Shown: positions 56,512 through 64,000 of the stretch, one piece after another | Position numbering within the stretch: position 1 is the stretch's first letter | How the letters are laid out: the number at the start of each line of letters is the position of its first letter | Assembly: GCA_963780395.1 (NCBI GenBank) | Contig: CAWABY010000003.1 | Location: forward strand, 1 to 64,000 | DNA length: 64,000 nt | Direction: 5' to 3' | DNA from: VGBV01 sp963780395 | GTDB lineage: Bacteria > Actinomycetota > Thermoleophilia > Solirubrobacterales > 70-9 | The notes under the pieces: model-generated | Database searches by the model: none | Told to the model about the DNA's origin: nothing | The model's input: the letters and a program-made list of their open reading frames with translations, nothing else | Program-made: the position numbers and the translations under genes

Positions 56512-57237
56512 ATCGAGCGGCACGACGCACAGACACCGAGGACCTCAGACGAGGAGATCATCAAGGCGGATTGGCCCGCAGTCATCTCGGAGCGGTCAGA
56601 GGAAGAGCGGCTCGCTCGGATCGAGGCTGAGTTCAGGAAGGGCTTCGACAAGCTCGCCGAGGTTGGTCCGGCCGTCTGCGTGTTCGGGTCGGCGCGGACC
56701 GCGCCGGGCGACGAGGAGTACGAGCAGGCCCGCGAGGTCGGGCGCGCGATCGGCGAGGCGGGGATGGCGGTGATCACCGGCGGAGGCCCCGGGACGATGG
56801 AGGCTGCGAACCGAGGCGCCCGCGAGGCAGGCGCCCTCTCGGTGGGGCTCAACATCGAGCTGCCAGCCGAGCAGGGGCTGAATCCCTACGTCGACCTCGG
56901 AATCGAGTTCCACTACTTCTTCGTGCGCAAGCTGATGTTCGTGCGCTACTCCGACGCCTTCGTCTGCTTCCCGGGAGGCTTCGGCACCCTCGATGAGACC
57001 TTCGAGGCGCTGACCCTGATCCAGACGGGGAAGGCCTTCGACCACCCGGTCATCCTCGCCGGGACCGGCGAGTTCTGGCCCAGCCTGATGGAGTGGATGG
57101 AGCGGCACCTACTGGCGCCGGGACGCCTCTCGCCCGAGGACCTGGCCCAGGCCGAGCTGGCCGAGGGAACCGACGACGTCATGACCGCGCTCCGTGCCGG
57201 CATCGCCGCCGGCCGCCCGGCCTCGGACGCGCGCTAG
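56512..57237 (+). CDS. LOG/TIGR00730-family Rossmann protein, apparent AUC start
   Basis: A 241-aa product if read from ATC 56512. It has IERHDAQTPRTSDEEIIKAD, RLARIEAEFRKGFDKLAEVG, then the Rossmann start PAVCVFGSARTAP, VITGGGPGTMEAANRGA and the LOG motif CFPGGFGTLDETFEAL. LOG proteins are cytokinin-activating phosphoribohydrolases or general nucleotide 5'-monophosphate nucleosidases. The first in-frame GTG (56680) falls inside beta strand 1 and would remove conserved sequence. No ATG, GTG, TTG or CTG lies upstream in frame. A start at ATC follows from the -10 box six bases before it. Confidence 0.75.
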   Translation: MERHDAQTPRTSDEEIIKADWPAVISERSEEERLARIEAEFRKGFDKLAEVGPAVCVFGSARTAPGDEEYEQAREVGRAIGEAGMAVITGGGPGTMEAANRGAREAGALSVGLNIELPAEQGLNPYVDLGIEFHYFFVRKLMFVRYSDAFVCFPGGFGTLDETFEALTLIQTGKAFDHPVILAGTGEFWPSLMEWMERHLLAPGRLSPEDLAQAELAEGTDDVMTALRAGIAAGRPASDAR

Positions 57238-58283
57238 CCGGGCGGCGCGACCGCGTCCGGGTAGCGGCCGCGCACCTTGTCCACGAAGGCGGCCATTCGG
57301 CTCGCCAGCTCGGGATCGCGGATCTCGAGCATGTTCTCGGCGTTCTGCTCGCCCGAGCGCGAGAGGTTGAAGGAGCCGAGGAAGACGGTGTCGTCGGCGA
57401 CGGTCAGCTTCGCGTGCATGAAGTCGTGGACGCCGCCGTCCGGCCGCCACGGGGTCGAGGGCTTGGCGGCGAAGGGGAGCTTCGTCAGCGTCGCCCGCAG
57501 CAGCGGGATCTTCCAGGCGCTGTGGGCGTTCTCGGCCCACTGCTCGAACACGGTCGCGACCTGCGGGCCGTCGACCACACCTGCGACGTCGCAGCTCCCG
57601 CGCTCGGCCAGCTCGTTCAGGGTCGCCAGCACCGGTCCCGAGGTCAGCACCGGCGAGGCGATGCGAACCCTCTCGCGCGCGCCGGCGATCAGCGTCGCCA
57701 CCCGCTGCGAGAGCTCCTCGCCGTGTCCCGGCGTGAACCAGGCCCGCACCCGGGCGCCGCCGACGTCGAGCGGCTCGGGCTCGACGAAGCCGCTGCGCTC
57801 GACGTCGCGCTGCTCCCAGAGCTCGGCGAAGTTGGCGGCGAAGCGCTCCCCGAGCTGCGGATCCTCCACGATCGCCAGCACGTTCTCCTGACGCGACCAG
57901 GAGTCGATAGTCCAGTTGGCAGAGCCGGTCCAGACGGCCTCGCCGTCGCGGACGGCGTACTTGTGGTGCATCAGGTCGGGAACGCCCGAGATCGCGCGCG
58001 CCTCGATCGGCAGCTCCTCGAGGATGTCGGGGCGGGTCTGGGGCGGCGGGTGCAGGGCGGCGGGGCGCTCGCTGTCGATGTTGTAGATGAGGCGAATCGC
58101 CACGCCGCGCTCGTGGGCAGCGCGCAGGGCGTCAGCGACGGTCTCGCCGACCGGGTCGGGCAGCCGGACGTCGTAGAGCGCGAGCTCGAGGGACTCGCGC
58201 GCCCCCTCGAAGAAAGCGGCGATGCGGCCCGCCACCTCCTCCGCCCTCTGCCCGCCGTCGCTGAGGGTGAAGACGTCGATCAC
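57234..58283 (-). CDS. Phospholipase D-like protein with two HKD motifs
   Basis: A 349-aa PLD-superfamily enzyme from GTG 58283, which overlaps the upstream gene's TGA. The two HKD motifs are MHHKYAVRDGEAVWTGSANW (near residue 115) and MHAKLTVADDTVFLGSFNLS (near 290). Both have the His, Lys, Asp and following Gly-Ser, so it should be catalytically competent as a phosphodiesterase on lipid or nucleic acid. No signal peptide is evident from this start. Cotranscription with the secreted ADP-ribosylglycohydrolase is likely. Confidence 0.87.
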   Translation of the reverse strand: MIDVFTLSDGGQRAEEVAGRIAAFFEGARESLELALYDVRLPDPVGETVADALRAAHERGVAIRLIYNIDSERPAALHPPPQTRPDILEELPIEARAISGVPDLMHHKYAVRDGEAVWTGSANWTIDSWSRQENVLAIVEDPQLGERFAANFAELWEQRDVERSGFVEPEPLDVGGARVRAWFTPGHGEELSQRVATLIAGARERVRIASPVLTSGPVLATLNELAERGSCDVAGVVDGPQVATVFEQWAENAHSAWKIPLLRATLTKLPFAAKPSTPWRPDGGVHDFMHAKLTVADDTVFLGSFNLSRSGEQNAENMLEIRDPELASRMAAFVDKVRGRYPDAVAPPG

Positions 58284-59722
58284 TGTGGCACGACCACCTC
58301 GATCACCTCCGAGCTGGTGCGGCCGAAGGTGTCCGATGCCCAGACCGTGGCGCGGTAGGTGCCCGGGAGGCGGTATGTGTGCAAGGGGGTGGCGCCCGCG
58401 GCCCCGCTCAGGTCCCCGAACGACCACCAGTAGGCCGAAACGCCGTCGGGGTCCTGGGCGTCGGCGGTGAAGCTGACGGTGCGGTCGGTGGCCGAGGCGC
58501 TCGCCTGAAGCTGGGGCGGGGCGTCGGGCGTCAGCGGCCACTGCTCGACGAGGGGCGCGGCCACGGGCGAATCGGGGATCGCCCAGCGCTTCCCGGTCGT
58601 GCCCCCGCCCGTCTCGGTCACGGTCCGCGCAACCGACAGGGTCGCCCTGATCGCGCGGCGCAGCGTGTATGACGTCCGCGGCAGCTTGTCGCCGTAGCGC
58701 AGGCCACGCGTGAAACGGGCCGGCAGGCGGTCGAAGCCGCGCCATGCGCCGATGATGGAACCGACGTTTGCCGGGTTGCAGTCAGTGTCCTGGCCCGCGC
58801 GCAGCGAGATGCCCACGCTCCTGGCGAAGTCGCCCCGCCCGTAGAGCAGGCCGAGCAGGATGTAGGCGCCGTTCAGCCTTGCGTCGATGTTGAACTCGTG
58901 GTCCACGTGCCTGTGGTCCCGTTTGACCGCGGGGTCGTGCGCGTTCCACTTGCGCTCCAGCAGCCGCCACGTCTTGCGCCAGGAGCGTGGATTGGCGCGG
59001 TGCCAGCGGATCACGTCCTCGATCATCTCCCGGTAGGAGCTGCCCTCGGGCACCGCCCGGCGCCCAACCTCGACTATCTGGCCGAGGCTGCGAGCCCGGA
59101 AGGCCTCGGCCGTCATCGCGGCGACCATGACGCCGCCGTAGACGCCGTCCCCGTAGTTCATGACGTGCCCGGCGCGCCAGGCGATGTCGATCGCGGCGCC
59201 GGGCTGGGCGGGTGCAACGAGGCCTGCGAAGTCGGACTCGATCTGGAAGTCGATGTTGCTTGCGAACGGGTTGTTGTCCGGGTCGCCCGAGGCGGGCGCC
59301 CCGATCCCGGCCTTCAGGTTCTGGCGCCCCCGAAGGTTGGCCGAGAAGAGCCGGAAGCGTGTCGCGGCGAACGAGGCGCCCCACTCCGGCCACCCCGCCA
59401 GGACGTTTCGCCGGAGCGCGTCGAGGAATGGGATCTCGACGTAGGTCTCGTCCGGGCCGTAGGGGTGCGAGAACGTGTACCGGTTCGTGTACGCCATCGA
59501 GAAGCGCGGAACACGCTCGCGGGGGACGGTCCTGCCGTTGAAGTCGAACTCCACCGGGAAGCCCCAGGCGGCGCCCGCGACCCCGCCGGCCCAGGCGCCG
59601 CGAACCGAGTCGCGGAGGTCGCGGTCAGACAGGGTGGCGGCGCCCGCCGCGGGCGCCGACAGCAGCCCGCAGGCGACGATCAGGATCGGCAGCAGGCGCC
59701 GGGGCATGCGTCCATTCTGCAT
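58280..59722 (-). CDS. Secreted ADP-ribosylglycohydrolase-like protein with C-terminal PKD domain
   Basis: A 480-aa protein (MQNGRMPRRLLPILIVACGL; the MPRRLL start six codons later is equally good). A signal peptide ends near AAGAA. The DraG/ADPRH fold covers residues 35-370: DLRDSVRGAWAGGVAGAAWG, GDGVYGGVMVAAMTAEAF, RAGQDTDCNPANVGSIIGAW with the metal-binding Asp pair, and DHEFNIDARLNGAYILLGLL. A PKD-type beta domain closes the protein (SFTADAQDPDGVSAYWWSFG, then LHTYRLPGTYRATVWASDTF). DraG enzymes are normally cytoplasmic, so export plus PKD is unusual. Confidence 0.83.
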   Translation of the reverse strand: MQNGRMPRRLLPILIVACGLLSAPAAGAATLSDRDLRDSVRGAWAGGVAGAAWGFPVEFDFNGRTVPRERVPRFSMAYTNRYTFSHPYGPDETYVEIPFLDALRRNVLAGWPEWGASFAATRFRLFSANLRGRQNLKAGIGAPASGDPDNNPFASNIDFQIESDFAGLVAPAQPGAAIDIAWRAGHVMNYGDGVYGGVMVAAMTAEAFRARSLGQIVEVGRRAVPEGSSYREMIEDVIRWHRANPRSWRKTWRLLERKWNAHDPAVKRDHRHVDHEFNIDARLNGAYILLGLLYGRGDFARSVGISLRAGQDTDCNPANVGSIIGAWRGFDRLPARFTRGLRYGDKLPRTSYTLRRAIRATLSVARTVTETGGGTTGKRWAIPDSPVAAPLVEQWPLTPDAPPQLQASASATDRTVSFTADAQDPDGVSAYWWSFGDLSGAAGATPLHTYRLPGTYRATVWASDTFGRTSSEVIEVVVPQ

Positions 59723-59727
59723 CGGCC

Positions 59728-59733
59728 TAGGAT
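59728..59733 (+). promoter_or_regulatory. Candidate -10 box of the first RibD-like gene
   Basis: TAGGAT is followed by nine bases and ATG 59743, implying a leader of only two or three bases. No SD is present. Confidence 0.45.
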
Positions 59734-59742
59734 TGCGCTTTC

Positions 59743-60303
59743 ATGGCGAAGTTGATCGTGACCGAGTTCGTGACCCTTGACGGAGTGATGGAGGCGCCGG
59801 GCGGGGAGCCGAGCCACCCGCACTCGGGCTGGGTGATGGACTTCATGAGCGACGAGCAGCAGGAGTACAAGCTGCAGGAGATTTTGGAAGCCGAGTCCCA
59901 CCTGCTCGGGCGGGTCACCTACGAGAGCTTCGCCGGCGCATGGCCGCAGCGCGAGGGACCCTTCGCCGAAAAGATGAACGCGATGCCCAAGTACGTGGTC
60001 ACCAGCACCCTCGACGAACTCGAGTGGAACAACTCGACCCCGATCAAGGGCGACGTCGTGGCCGAGGTCCAGAAACTGAAGGACGCCGACGGGGGCCCGA
60101 TCCTGGTCGCGGGCAGCCGCACGCTTGTCCACTCCCTGTTGCAGAACGGCCTCGTCGACGAGCTGAGGCTGATGGTCTTCCCGGTCGTGCTCGGGTCGGG
60201 GGATCGCGTCTTTCCGGAGTCGCCCGAGAAGACGACGCTTGAGCTCGCCGAGACGAAGAGCCTCCCAAGCGGCGTCCAGGTGAACGTCTACCGCCCGGCC
60301 TGA
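59743..60303 (+). CDS. RibD C-terminal/DHFR-like reductase
   Basis: A 186-aa protein of the YyaP/YwjB-type RibD_C family. It has MAKLIVTEFVTLDGVMEAPG, LLGRVTYESFAGAWPQREG, ILVAGSRTLVHSLLQNGLVD and ELRLMVFPVVLGSGDRVFPE. The fold binds NADPH; the natural substrate of these stand-alone proteins is unknown. A second family member lies at 62338, on the far side of the two-component system. Divergent from the ADP-ribosylglycohydrolase gene. Confidence 0.88.
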   Translation: MAKLIVTEFVTLDGVMEAPGGEPSHPHSGWVMDFMSDEQQEYKLQEILEAESHLLGRVTYESFAGAWPQREGPFAEKMNAMPKYVVTSTLDELEWNNSTPIKGDVVAEVQKLKDADGGPILVAGSRTLVHSLLQNGLVDELRLMVFPVVLGSGDRVFPESPEKTTLELAETKSLPSGVQVNVYRPA

Positions 60304-60410
60304 AGCGGTCCGCAGTCCGCGCGGCGCTTCGCCACCCGCCGCACGGCTCCACCTGTGGGCGGAAGGTCGGCTTCGGCCCGCAGAAGGAGGCCGAGGATCG
60401 TGGGGCGCGG

Positions 60411-60416
60411 TACCGT
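60411..60416 (+). promoter_or_regulatory. Leaderless-type -10 box of the sensor kinase
   Basis: TACCGT is followed by CGCGGGC (seven bases) and ATG 60424. It supports MLGLSG as the true start rather than the ATG at 60355. The same TACCGTCGCG sequence precedes the second RibD-like gene. Confidence 0.5.
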
Positions 60417-60423
60417 CGCGGGC

Positions 60424-61584
60424 ATGCTCGGGCTCTCAGGTCAGGCGTGGCACCAGGCCGAGGAACTGCGCCGCCTGGTGCCCGTTTTCGCGCTGATCGT
60501 TGCCCTCGTCGCTGCCGTAACCGACCCCTCGCCCACGGCCGATTTCCTCCTTGGCGCCCTACCGGTCGCCGGCTTCGCCCTCTGGGCCTACCGGCCGAAG
60601 CTGCCGCTGTGGGTGATTTCATTGTTGGTGCTTGTCCCGGTGGTCGTAGCCCAACGCTCCGGGCAGCTCGAGCCACTCATGTTCGATGCGACTCTGTTCG
60701 GTTTCGTCGCGGGGCGGTGGGCGCCCTCCCGGGCAACCGCCGTGGCGCTGGGAATGCTCGCTCTGGCCGCGCCCGTCTTCGCGAGCCTGATCCAGGACCC
60801 AGCCGAGATCGCCGTCGGCATCTGGTTCCTGGGCATCGCCTTCCCCTGGGTCGTGGGGCGTGCGGCCGCGCGCCAGAATCAGCTGGCGACCCAGCTTGAC
60901 GCGACCCGCCGAGAGCTTGCGGAGCAGGCGCTGCATGACGAGCGGAGGCGAATTGCGCGCGACGTCCACGACCTGGTCGGGCACGGGCTCGCAGCAACCA
61001 TGCTTCAGATCACCAGCGCCCGCCACGTGCTGCGCCGGGATCTAGCCGCGGCCGAGGAGGCGCTGCTCTCAGCCGAGGAGGTAGGCAGACGCAGCATGGA
61101 CGAGCTTCGTCGCACCGTCGCACTGCTTCGCAGCGACGAGAAGGCGGCGCTGGCACCGCCGCCCTCCGCGCGGGACATCACAACGCTCGTCGACGACGCC
61201 CGGGCCAGCGGTCTCGCGGTAGAGCTGAGGGGGCAGGACAACCTCGCGCAGATCGCGCCGAATGTCGGACTTGCGCTCTACAGGATCAGTCAGGAGGCCC
61301 TCGCGAATGCGGCACGGCACGCCCCAAGCGCGCGGACTGTTGTCGAGCTCGAACTGGCCAACGGTCAGGCTTGCCTGGTGGCCGAAACCACAGGACCCCT
61401 GAACGCGGCTGCCGCGGCTGAGCCCAAGCAACGCCGCTACGGGCTGATCGGGATGCGGGAGCGTGCGACGGCACTCGGCGGCGAGTTCAATGCTGGGCCG
61501 ACGCCGAAGGGCTGGCGGGTGACCTGTCGGCTTCCCCTTCGCGCAGAGGGCCAAACTGGCGTTGAGGAGGTCGACATTCCATGA
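60424..61584 (+). CDS. Sensor histidine kinase, NarL/DesK (HisKA_3) type
   Basis: A 386-aa membrane kinase. It has four to five hydrophobic helices in residues 15-150 (LVPVFALIVALVAAVTDPSP, LPLWVISLLVLVPVVVAQRS), a coiled coil, and the phospho-acceptor H-box DERRRIARDVHDLVGHGLAA with His near residue 183. The ATPase domain has LYRISQEALANAARHAPSA (N box) and YGLIGMRERATALGGEFNAG (G box). It overlaps the response regulator by four bases, a classic pair. The input signal is unknown. Confidence 0.92.
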   Translation: MLGLSGQAWHQAEELRRLVPVFALIVALVAAVTDPSPTADFLLGALPVAGFALWAYRPKLPLWVISLLVLVPVVVAQRSGQLEPLMFDATLFGFVAGRWAPSRATAVALGMLALAAPVFASLIQDPAEIAVGIWFLGIAFPWVVGRAAARQNQLATQLDATRRELAEQALHDERRRIARDVHDLVGHGLAATMLQITSARHVLRRDLAAAEEALLSAEEVGRRSMDELRRTVALLRSDEKAALAPPPSARDITTLVDDARASGLAVELRGQDNLAQIAPNVGLALYRISQEALANAARHAPSARTVVELELANGQACLVAETTGPLNAAAAAEPKQRRYGLIGMRERATALGGEFNAGPTPKGWRVTCRLPLRAEGQTGVEEVDIP

Positions 61585-62258
61585 TCCGAATCGCCCTGGT
61601 CGACGACCAAGCCATGGTCAGAGCCGGGCTGGCGCGGATCCTCTCTCCGACAGACGGGTTCGAGGTCGTCACCGAGTGTTCCGATGGCCAGGAGGCAGTG
61701 GAGCAGGTGCCCGCGCTCGCCCCAGACGTGATCTTGATGGACATCCGGATGCCGAGGCTCGACGGTATCGCCGCGATGGCGAAGTTGCGGGAGCTGCCAG
61801 ACCCGGCTCCTGTCTTGGTGCTGACGACTTTCGGCGAGGACGAGGTCCTCTGGGCAGCGATCGAGGTTGGCGCAGCCGGGTTCTTGCTCAAGGACAGCGC
61901 CGCCGAGGAGCTGATCGCGGCGGTCCGAGCGGTCGCCGGAGGCGGCGCCTGGTTCGATCCGGCCGTCGCGCCGCGCGTACTCGAGCGCTACCGCCGGGTG
62001 GTGGCGCCGGCGACTCGCGACGCGGTCCGAATAGACCTACTCACCAATCGCGAGCACGCTGTGTTGCGGCTGATGGCGCGGGGCGCGACCAATTCCGAGA
62101 TCGCAGCAAGCCTCTACGTCGCCGAGGCCACGGTGAAAACGCACGTCGGCAACATCTTCTCCAAGCTCGACGTCCGCGACCGGGCTGCGGCGATCGTGTT
62201 CGCCTATGACCACGGGGTCATCAGCCCCGGCGCGACTCCGCCGCCTAACGCCGGGTAA
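61581..62258 (+). CDS. LuxR-family response regulator (NarL/DesR type)
   Basis: A 225-aa regulator. The receiver domain has MIRIALVDDQAMVRAGLARI, the phospho-acceptor Asp in DVILMDIRMPRLDGI (near residue 54), VLTTFGEDE and LLKDSAAEELI. The C-terminal LuxR HTH is LTNREHAVLRLMARGATNSE, then YVAEATVKTHVGNIFSKLDV. It probably controls nearby genes such as the reductase-MMPL unit downstream, by analogy with similar loci. Confidence 0.93.
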   Translation: MIRIALVDDQAMVRAGLARILSPTDGFEVVTECSDGQEAVEQVPALAPDVILMDIRMPRLDGIAAMAKLRELPDPAPVLVLTTFGEDEVLWAAIEVGAAGFLLKDSAAEELIAAVRAVAGGGAWFDPAVAPRVLERYRRVVAPATRDAVRIDLLTNREHAVLRLMARGATNSEIAASLYVAEATVKTHVGNIFSKLDVRDRAAAIVFAYDHGVISPGATPPPNAG

Positions 62259-62324
62259 GCACTCCCCCCACGGTTGGAGCGAGGGGCGGTTCCGCAGGCC
62301 GATGTGCGATCGGCAGGACGCCGT

Positions 62325-62330
62325 TACCGT
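62325..62330 (+). promoter_or_regulatory. Leaderless-type -10 box of the second RibD-like gene
   Basis: TACCGT is followed by CGCGTCC (seven bases) and ATG 62338. This matches the kinase promoter in hexamer, spacing and most of the spacer, so the two may share regulation. It places the start after the longer in-frame ORF start at 62206, which overlaps the response regulator. Confidence 0.5.
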
Positions 62331-62337
62331 CGCGTCC

Positions 62338-62913
62338 ATGCCCAACCGGAGGCAGACCAGAGACTTGACCGCCTCGTTCTTCATCTCGCTCGATGGGGTC
62401 GTCGACTCGCCGCAGGACTGGCACTTCCCATATGTGGACGATGCCGTTATGCAAGCGGTCCGGGCCGACATGACGGCCGACACGATCGTGCTTGGGAGGC
62501 GCACCTATGAGGAGTGGGCGGCGTACTGGCCGCATCAACCGAGCGATGGCGGGCTCGCCGACCACATCAACGGGACGTCGAAGCTGGTCGCGTCGAAGAC
62601 GCTTGACCGGCTGGACTGGGCGACTGCGAGTGTGATCGACGGCGACGTGGGGGAAGCCCTGACCGATCTCAAGCGGCGGAGCGGCGGCGATATCTCAATC
62701 ACCGGGAGCGGCACCCTGGTTCGCTCCCTGCTCGAAGCGGAGATCGTCGATGAGTTGCGACTGCTGGTTCATCCCATCGTCGTGGGCCGCGGCAAGCACC
62801 TGTTTGAGTACGGGACTGAGCCGAGGGGCATGGTGCTCGCCGAATCGGAGGCCTTCGATTCCGGGGTCCTGCGTCTGCGCTACCGACTCCCCGAGAGAGG
62901 AGAACCGCGATGA
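62338..62913 (+). CDS. Second RibD C-terminal/DHFR-like reductase
   Basis: A 191-aa protein: SFFISLDGVVDSPQDWHFPY, TIVLGRRTYEEWAAYWPHQP, LDRLDWATASVIDGDVGEAL, ISITGSGTLVRSLLEAEIVD and ELRLLVHPIVVGRGKHLFEY. Same family as 59743-60303 but diverged. It ends with an ATGA overlap into the MMPL gene, so the reductase and transporter are cotranslated. Confidence 0.88.
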   Translation: MPNRRQTRDLTASFFISLDGVVDSPQDWHFPYVDDAVMQAVRADMTADTIVLGRRTYEEWAAYWPHQPSDGGLADHINGTSKLVASKTLDRLDWATASVIDGDVGEALTDLKRRSGGDISITGSGTLVRSLLEAEIVDELRLLVHPIVVGRGKHLFEYGTEPRGMVLAESEAFDSGVLRLRYRLPERGEPR

Positions 62914-64000
62914 AACGAGTTCGTACCCTGCTCGGGTCGCTGGCCCAGCTTCCCGGAGGCCACCGCACCAAGTTCGCGGTGATCGCCGTCTGGATCGTCG
63001 TCCTGTTCGCGATCGGCCCGCTGGCGGGAAAGTTCGAGGACGCTCAGGAGAACGATCCCGCCGATTACCTGCCGGCGAACGCGGAGTCGGTGGAGGCGCT
63101 CGACCAGCTCGACGGCTTCCCATCCGACGACCAGGCCGAAGCGATCACGGTCTTTCATCGCGATGGCGGGCTGACGTCCGATGACCTGGCTGAGATCGAG
63201 CGCACGCGCGCGGCGGTCAACGACCGGGTTCGCACCCAGATCAACGCCGAGCGGGCCGACACGGTCGCCGAGACGGGCCCTCCGCTGGTCTCAGGCGACG
63301 GCACCACCGCGCTGCTGACCACCCCGATCACGGTGCCCGAGGAAGCCTCGGGCGATGTCGAGGACCTGCTCACTGACACCCCCGAGGAGATCAAGACCGA
63401 GCTCGACTCGCTGCCCGGCGGGCTCGAGGCCGAGGTGACGGGGCCCGCCGGCTTCGCGGCAGACGCGGTCGAGGTCTTCAACGACATCAACGGCACCCTG
63501 CTCTACGCGACGGCTGCGCTGGTCCTGGTGCTGCTGATCGTCATCTACCGCAGCCCGATCTTCTGGATGATCCCGTTCTTCTCGGTGCTGCTGGCCGAGG
63601 TGACGACCCGCGGGCTCGGCTACCTGCTCGCCGAGGCCGGCGTCACCGTCACCGGCCAGTCGGGCGGCATCCTGCCCGTGCTCGTGTTCGGTGCGGGGAC
63701 CGACTATGCGCTGCTGATGGTCTCGCGCTACCGCGAGGAACTGCGCCGCCACGAGGACAAGCACGACGCCATCCGCGCCACATTGCGCAGGACGAGCCCC
63801 GTAATCGTGGCCTCGGGCGCGACGGTGATGGCCGCGCTCCTCACCCTGACGCTGGCCGAGGTCACCGGAACATCCGGCCTCGGGCCGATCGGGGCCCTCG
63901 GCATCGCCATGGCGATGCTCTCGATGCTGACGATCCTGCCGGCTCTGCTGACGGTGTTCGGGCGCAGGGCCTTCTGGCCGTTCGTCCCGCGCTTCGGCAG
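62910..64000 (+). CDS. MMPL-family transporter (5' part, runs off the window)
   Basis: From ATG 62910 the frame is open to the window end (363 codons), so the gene is truncated here. It has one N-terminal helix (FAVIAVWIVVLFAIGPLAGK), a large extracytoplasmic domain (DYLPANAESVEALDQLDGFP and on) and then a helix cluster. That cluster has LYATAALVLVLLIVIYRSPI, GILPVLVFGAGTDYALLMVS (the GxxxDY motif of MMPL/RND pumps) and LRRTSPVIVASGATVMAALL. MMPL proteins export lipids or drugs using the proton gradient. The full length cannot be given. Confidence 0.9.
   Translation, partial: MKRVRTLLGSLAQLPGGHRTKFAVIAVWIVVLFAIGPLAGKFEDAQENDPADYLPANAESVEALDQLDGFPSDDQAEAITVFHRDGGLTSDDLAEIERTRAAVNDRVRTQINAERADTVAETGPPLVSGDGTTALLTTPITVPEEASGDVEDLLTDTPEEIKTELDSLPGGLEAEVTGPAGFAADAVEVFNDINGTLLYATAALVLVLLIVIYRSPIFWMIPFFSVLLAEVTTRGLGYLLAEAGVTVTGQSGGILPVLVFGAGTDYALLMVSRYREELRRHEDKHDAIRATLRRTSPVIVASGATVMAALLTLTLAEVTGTSGLGPIGALGIAMAMLSMLTILPALLTVFGRRAFWPFVPRFG

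Noticed and set aside
56680..57237. GTG 56680 as start of the LOG-family gene
   Set aside because: It would cut off beta strand 1 and the conserved RIEAEFRKGFDKL lead-in.

Overview
The window is high-GC DNA from an actinomycete-type bacterium. Gene content, GTG and TTG starts, charged Ala/Glu/Lys-rich tails on ribosomal proteins and many near-leaderless promoters suggest Thermoleophilia (Solirubrobacterales-like). That placement is inference, because no rRNA gene is present. No tRNA, CRISPR array, insertion sequence or prophage was seen.

Region 1 (1-40.5 kb) is a nearly continuous transcription/translation superoperon on the + strand: rpmG-secE-nusG-rplK-rplA, rplJ-rplL, rpoB-rpoC, rpsL-rpsG-fusA-tuf, the S10 cluster (rpsJ to rpsQ), the spc cluster (rplN to secY-adk-map) and the alpha cluster (rpmJ-rpsM-rpsK-rpsD-rpoA-rplQ). 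Four sets of unrelated genes interrupt it. A glycan cassette (GT2, WbqC-like, NeuD-like) lies between rplA and rplJ. A short unknown gene, a membrane protein and a HAD protein lie between rpoC and rpsL. Two related membrane proteins lie between rpsG and fusA. A WYL regulator and a VOC protein lie where infA would be expected. rplA and rpsM each carry an apparent one-base insertion. Several ribosomal proteins (S17, L22, L5, S5, L10, S3, L3) carry unusual low-complexity extensions.

Region 2 (40.5-53.7 kb) holds housekeeping genes: an AHSA1/START protein, two paralogous small membrane proteins, truA, surE, ligA, a secreted RTX-repeat protein, a D-Ala-D-Ala carboxypeptidase, a patatin-like lipase, a PII-AmtB ammonium module with unusual key residues, glycerate kinase, long-chain acyl-CoA synthetase and a 58-aa IF2_N-like protein.

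Region 3 (53.8-64 kb) holds a Nif3-like protein divergent from a DsbA-like cluster, a PH-like protein divergent from a LOG-family protein, a two-HKD phospholipase D, a secreted ADP-ribosylglycohydrolase-PKD protein, and a two-component system flanked by two RibD/DHFR-like reductases, followed by an MMPL transporter that runs off the window.

The most striking observations are: (a) two divergent genes near 56.5 kb that appear to start with AUC six bases after a -10 box; (b) a recurring leaderless promoter layout (TANNNT, 6-8 nt, start codon); (c) two copies of a 25-bp sequence that each create a 10-codon ORF overlapping the start of a ribosomal protein gene; (d) a REP-like 19-bp inverted repeat inside the S5 tail; and (e) paired frameshifts at CCGGG in rplA and rpsM.
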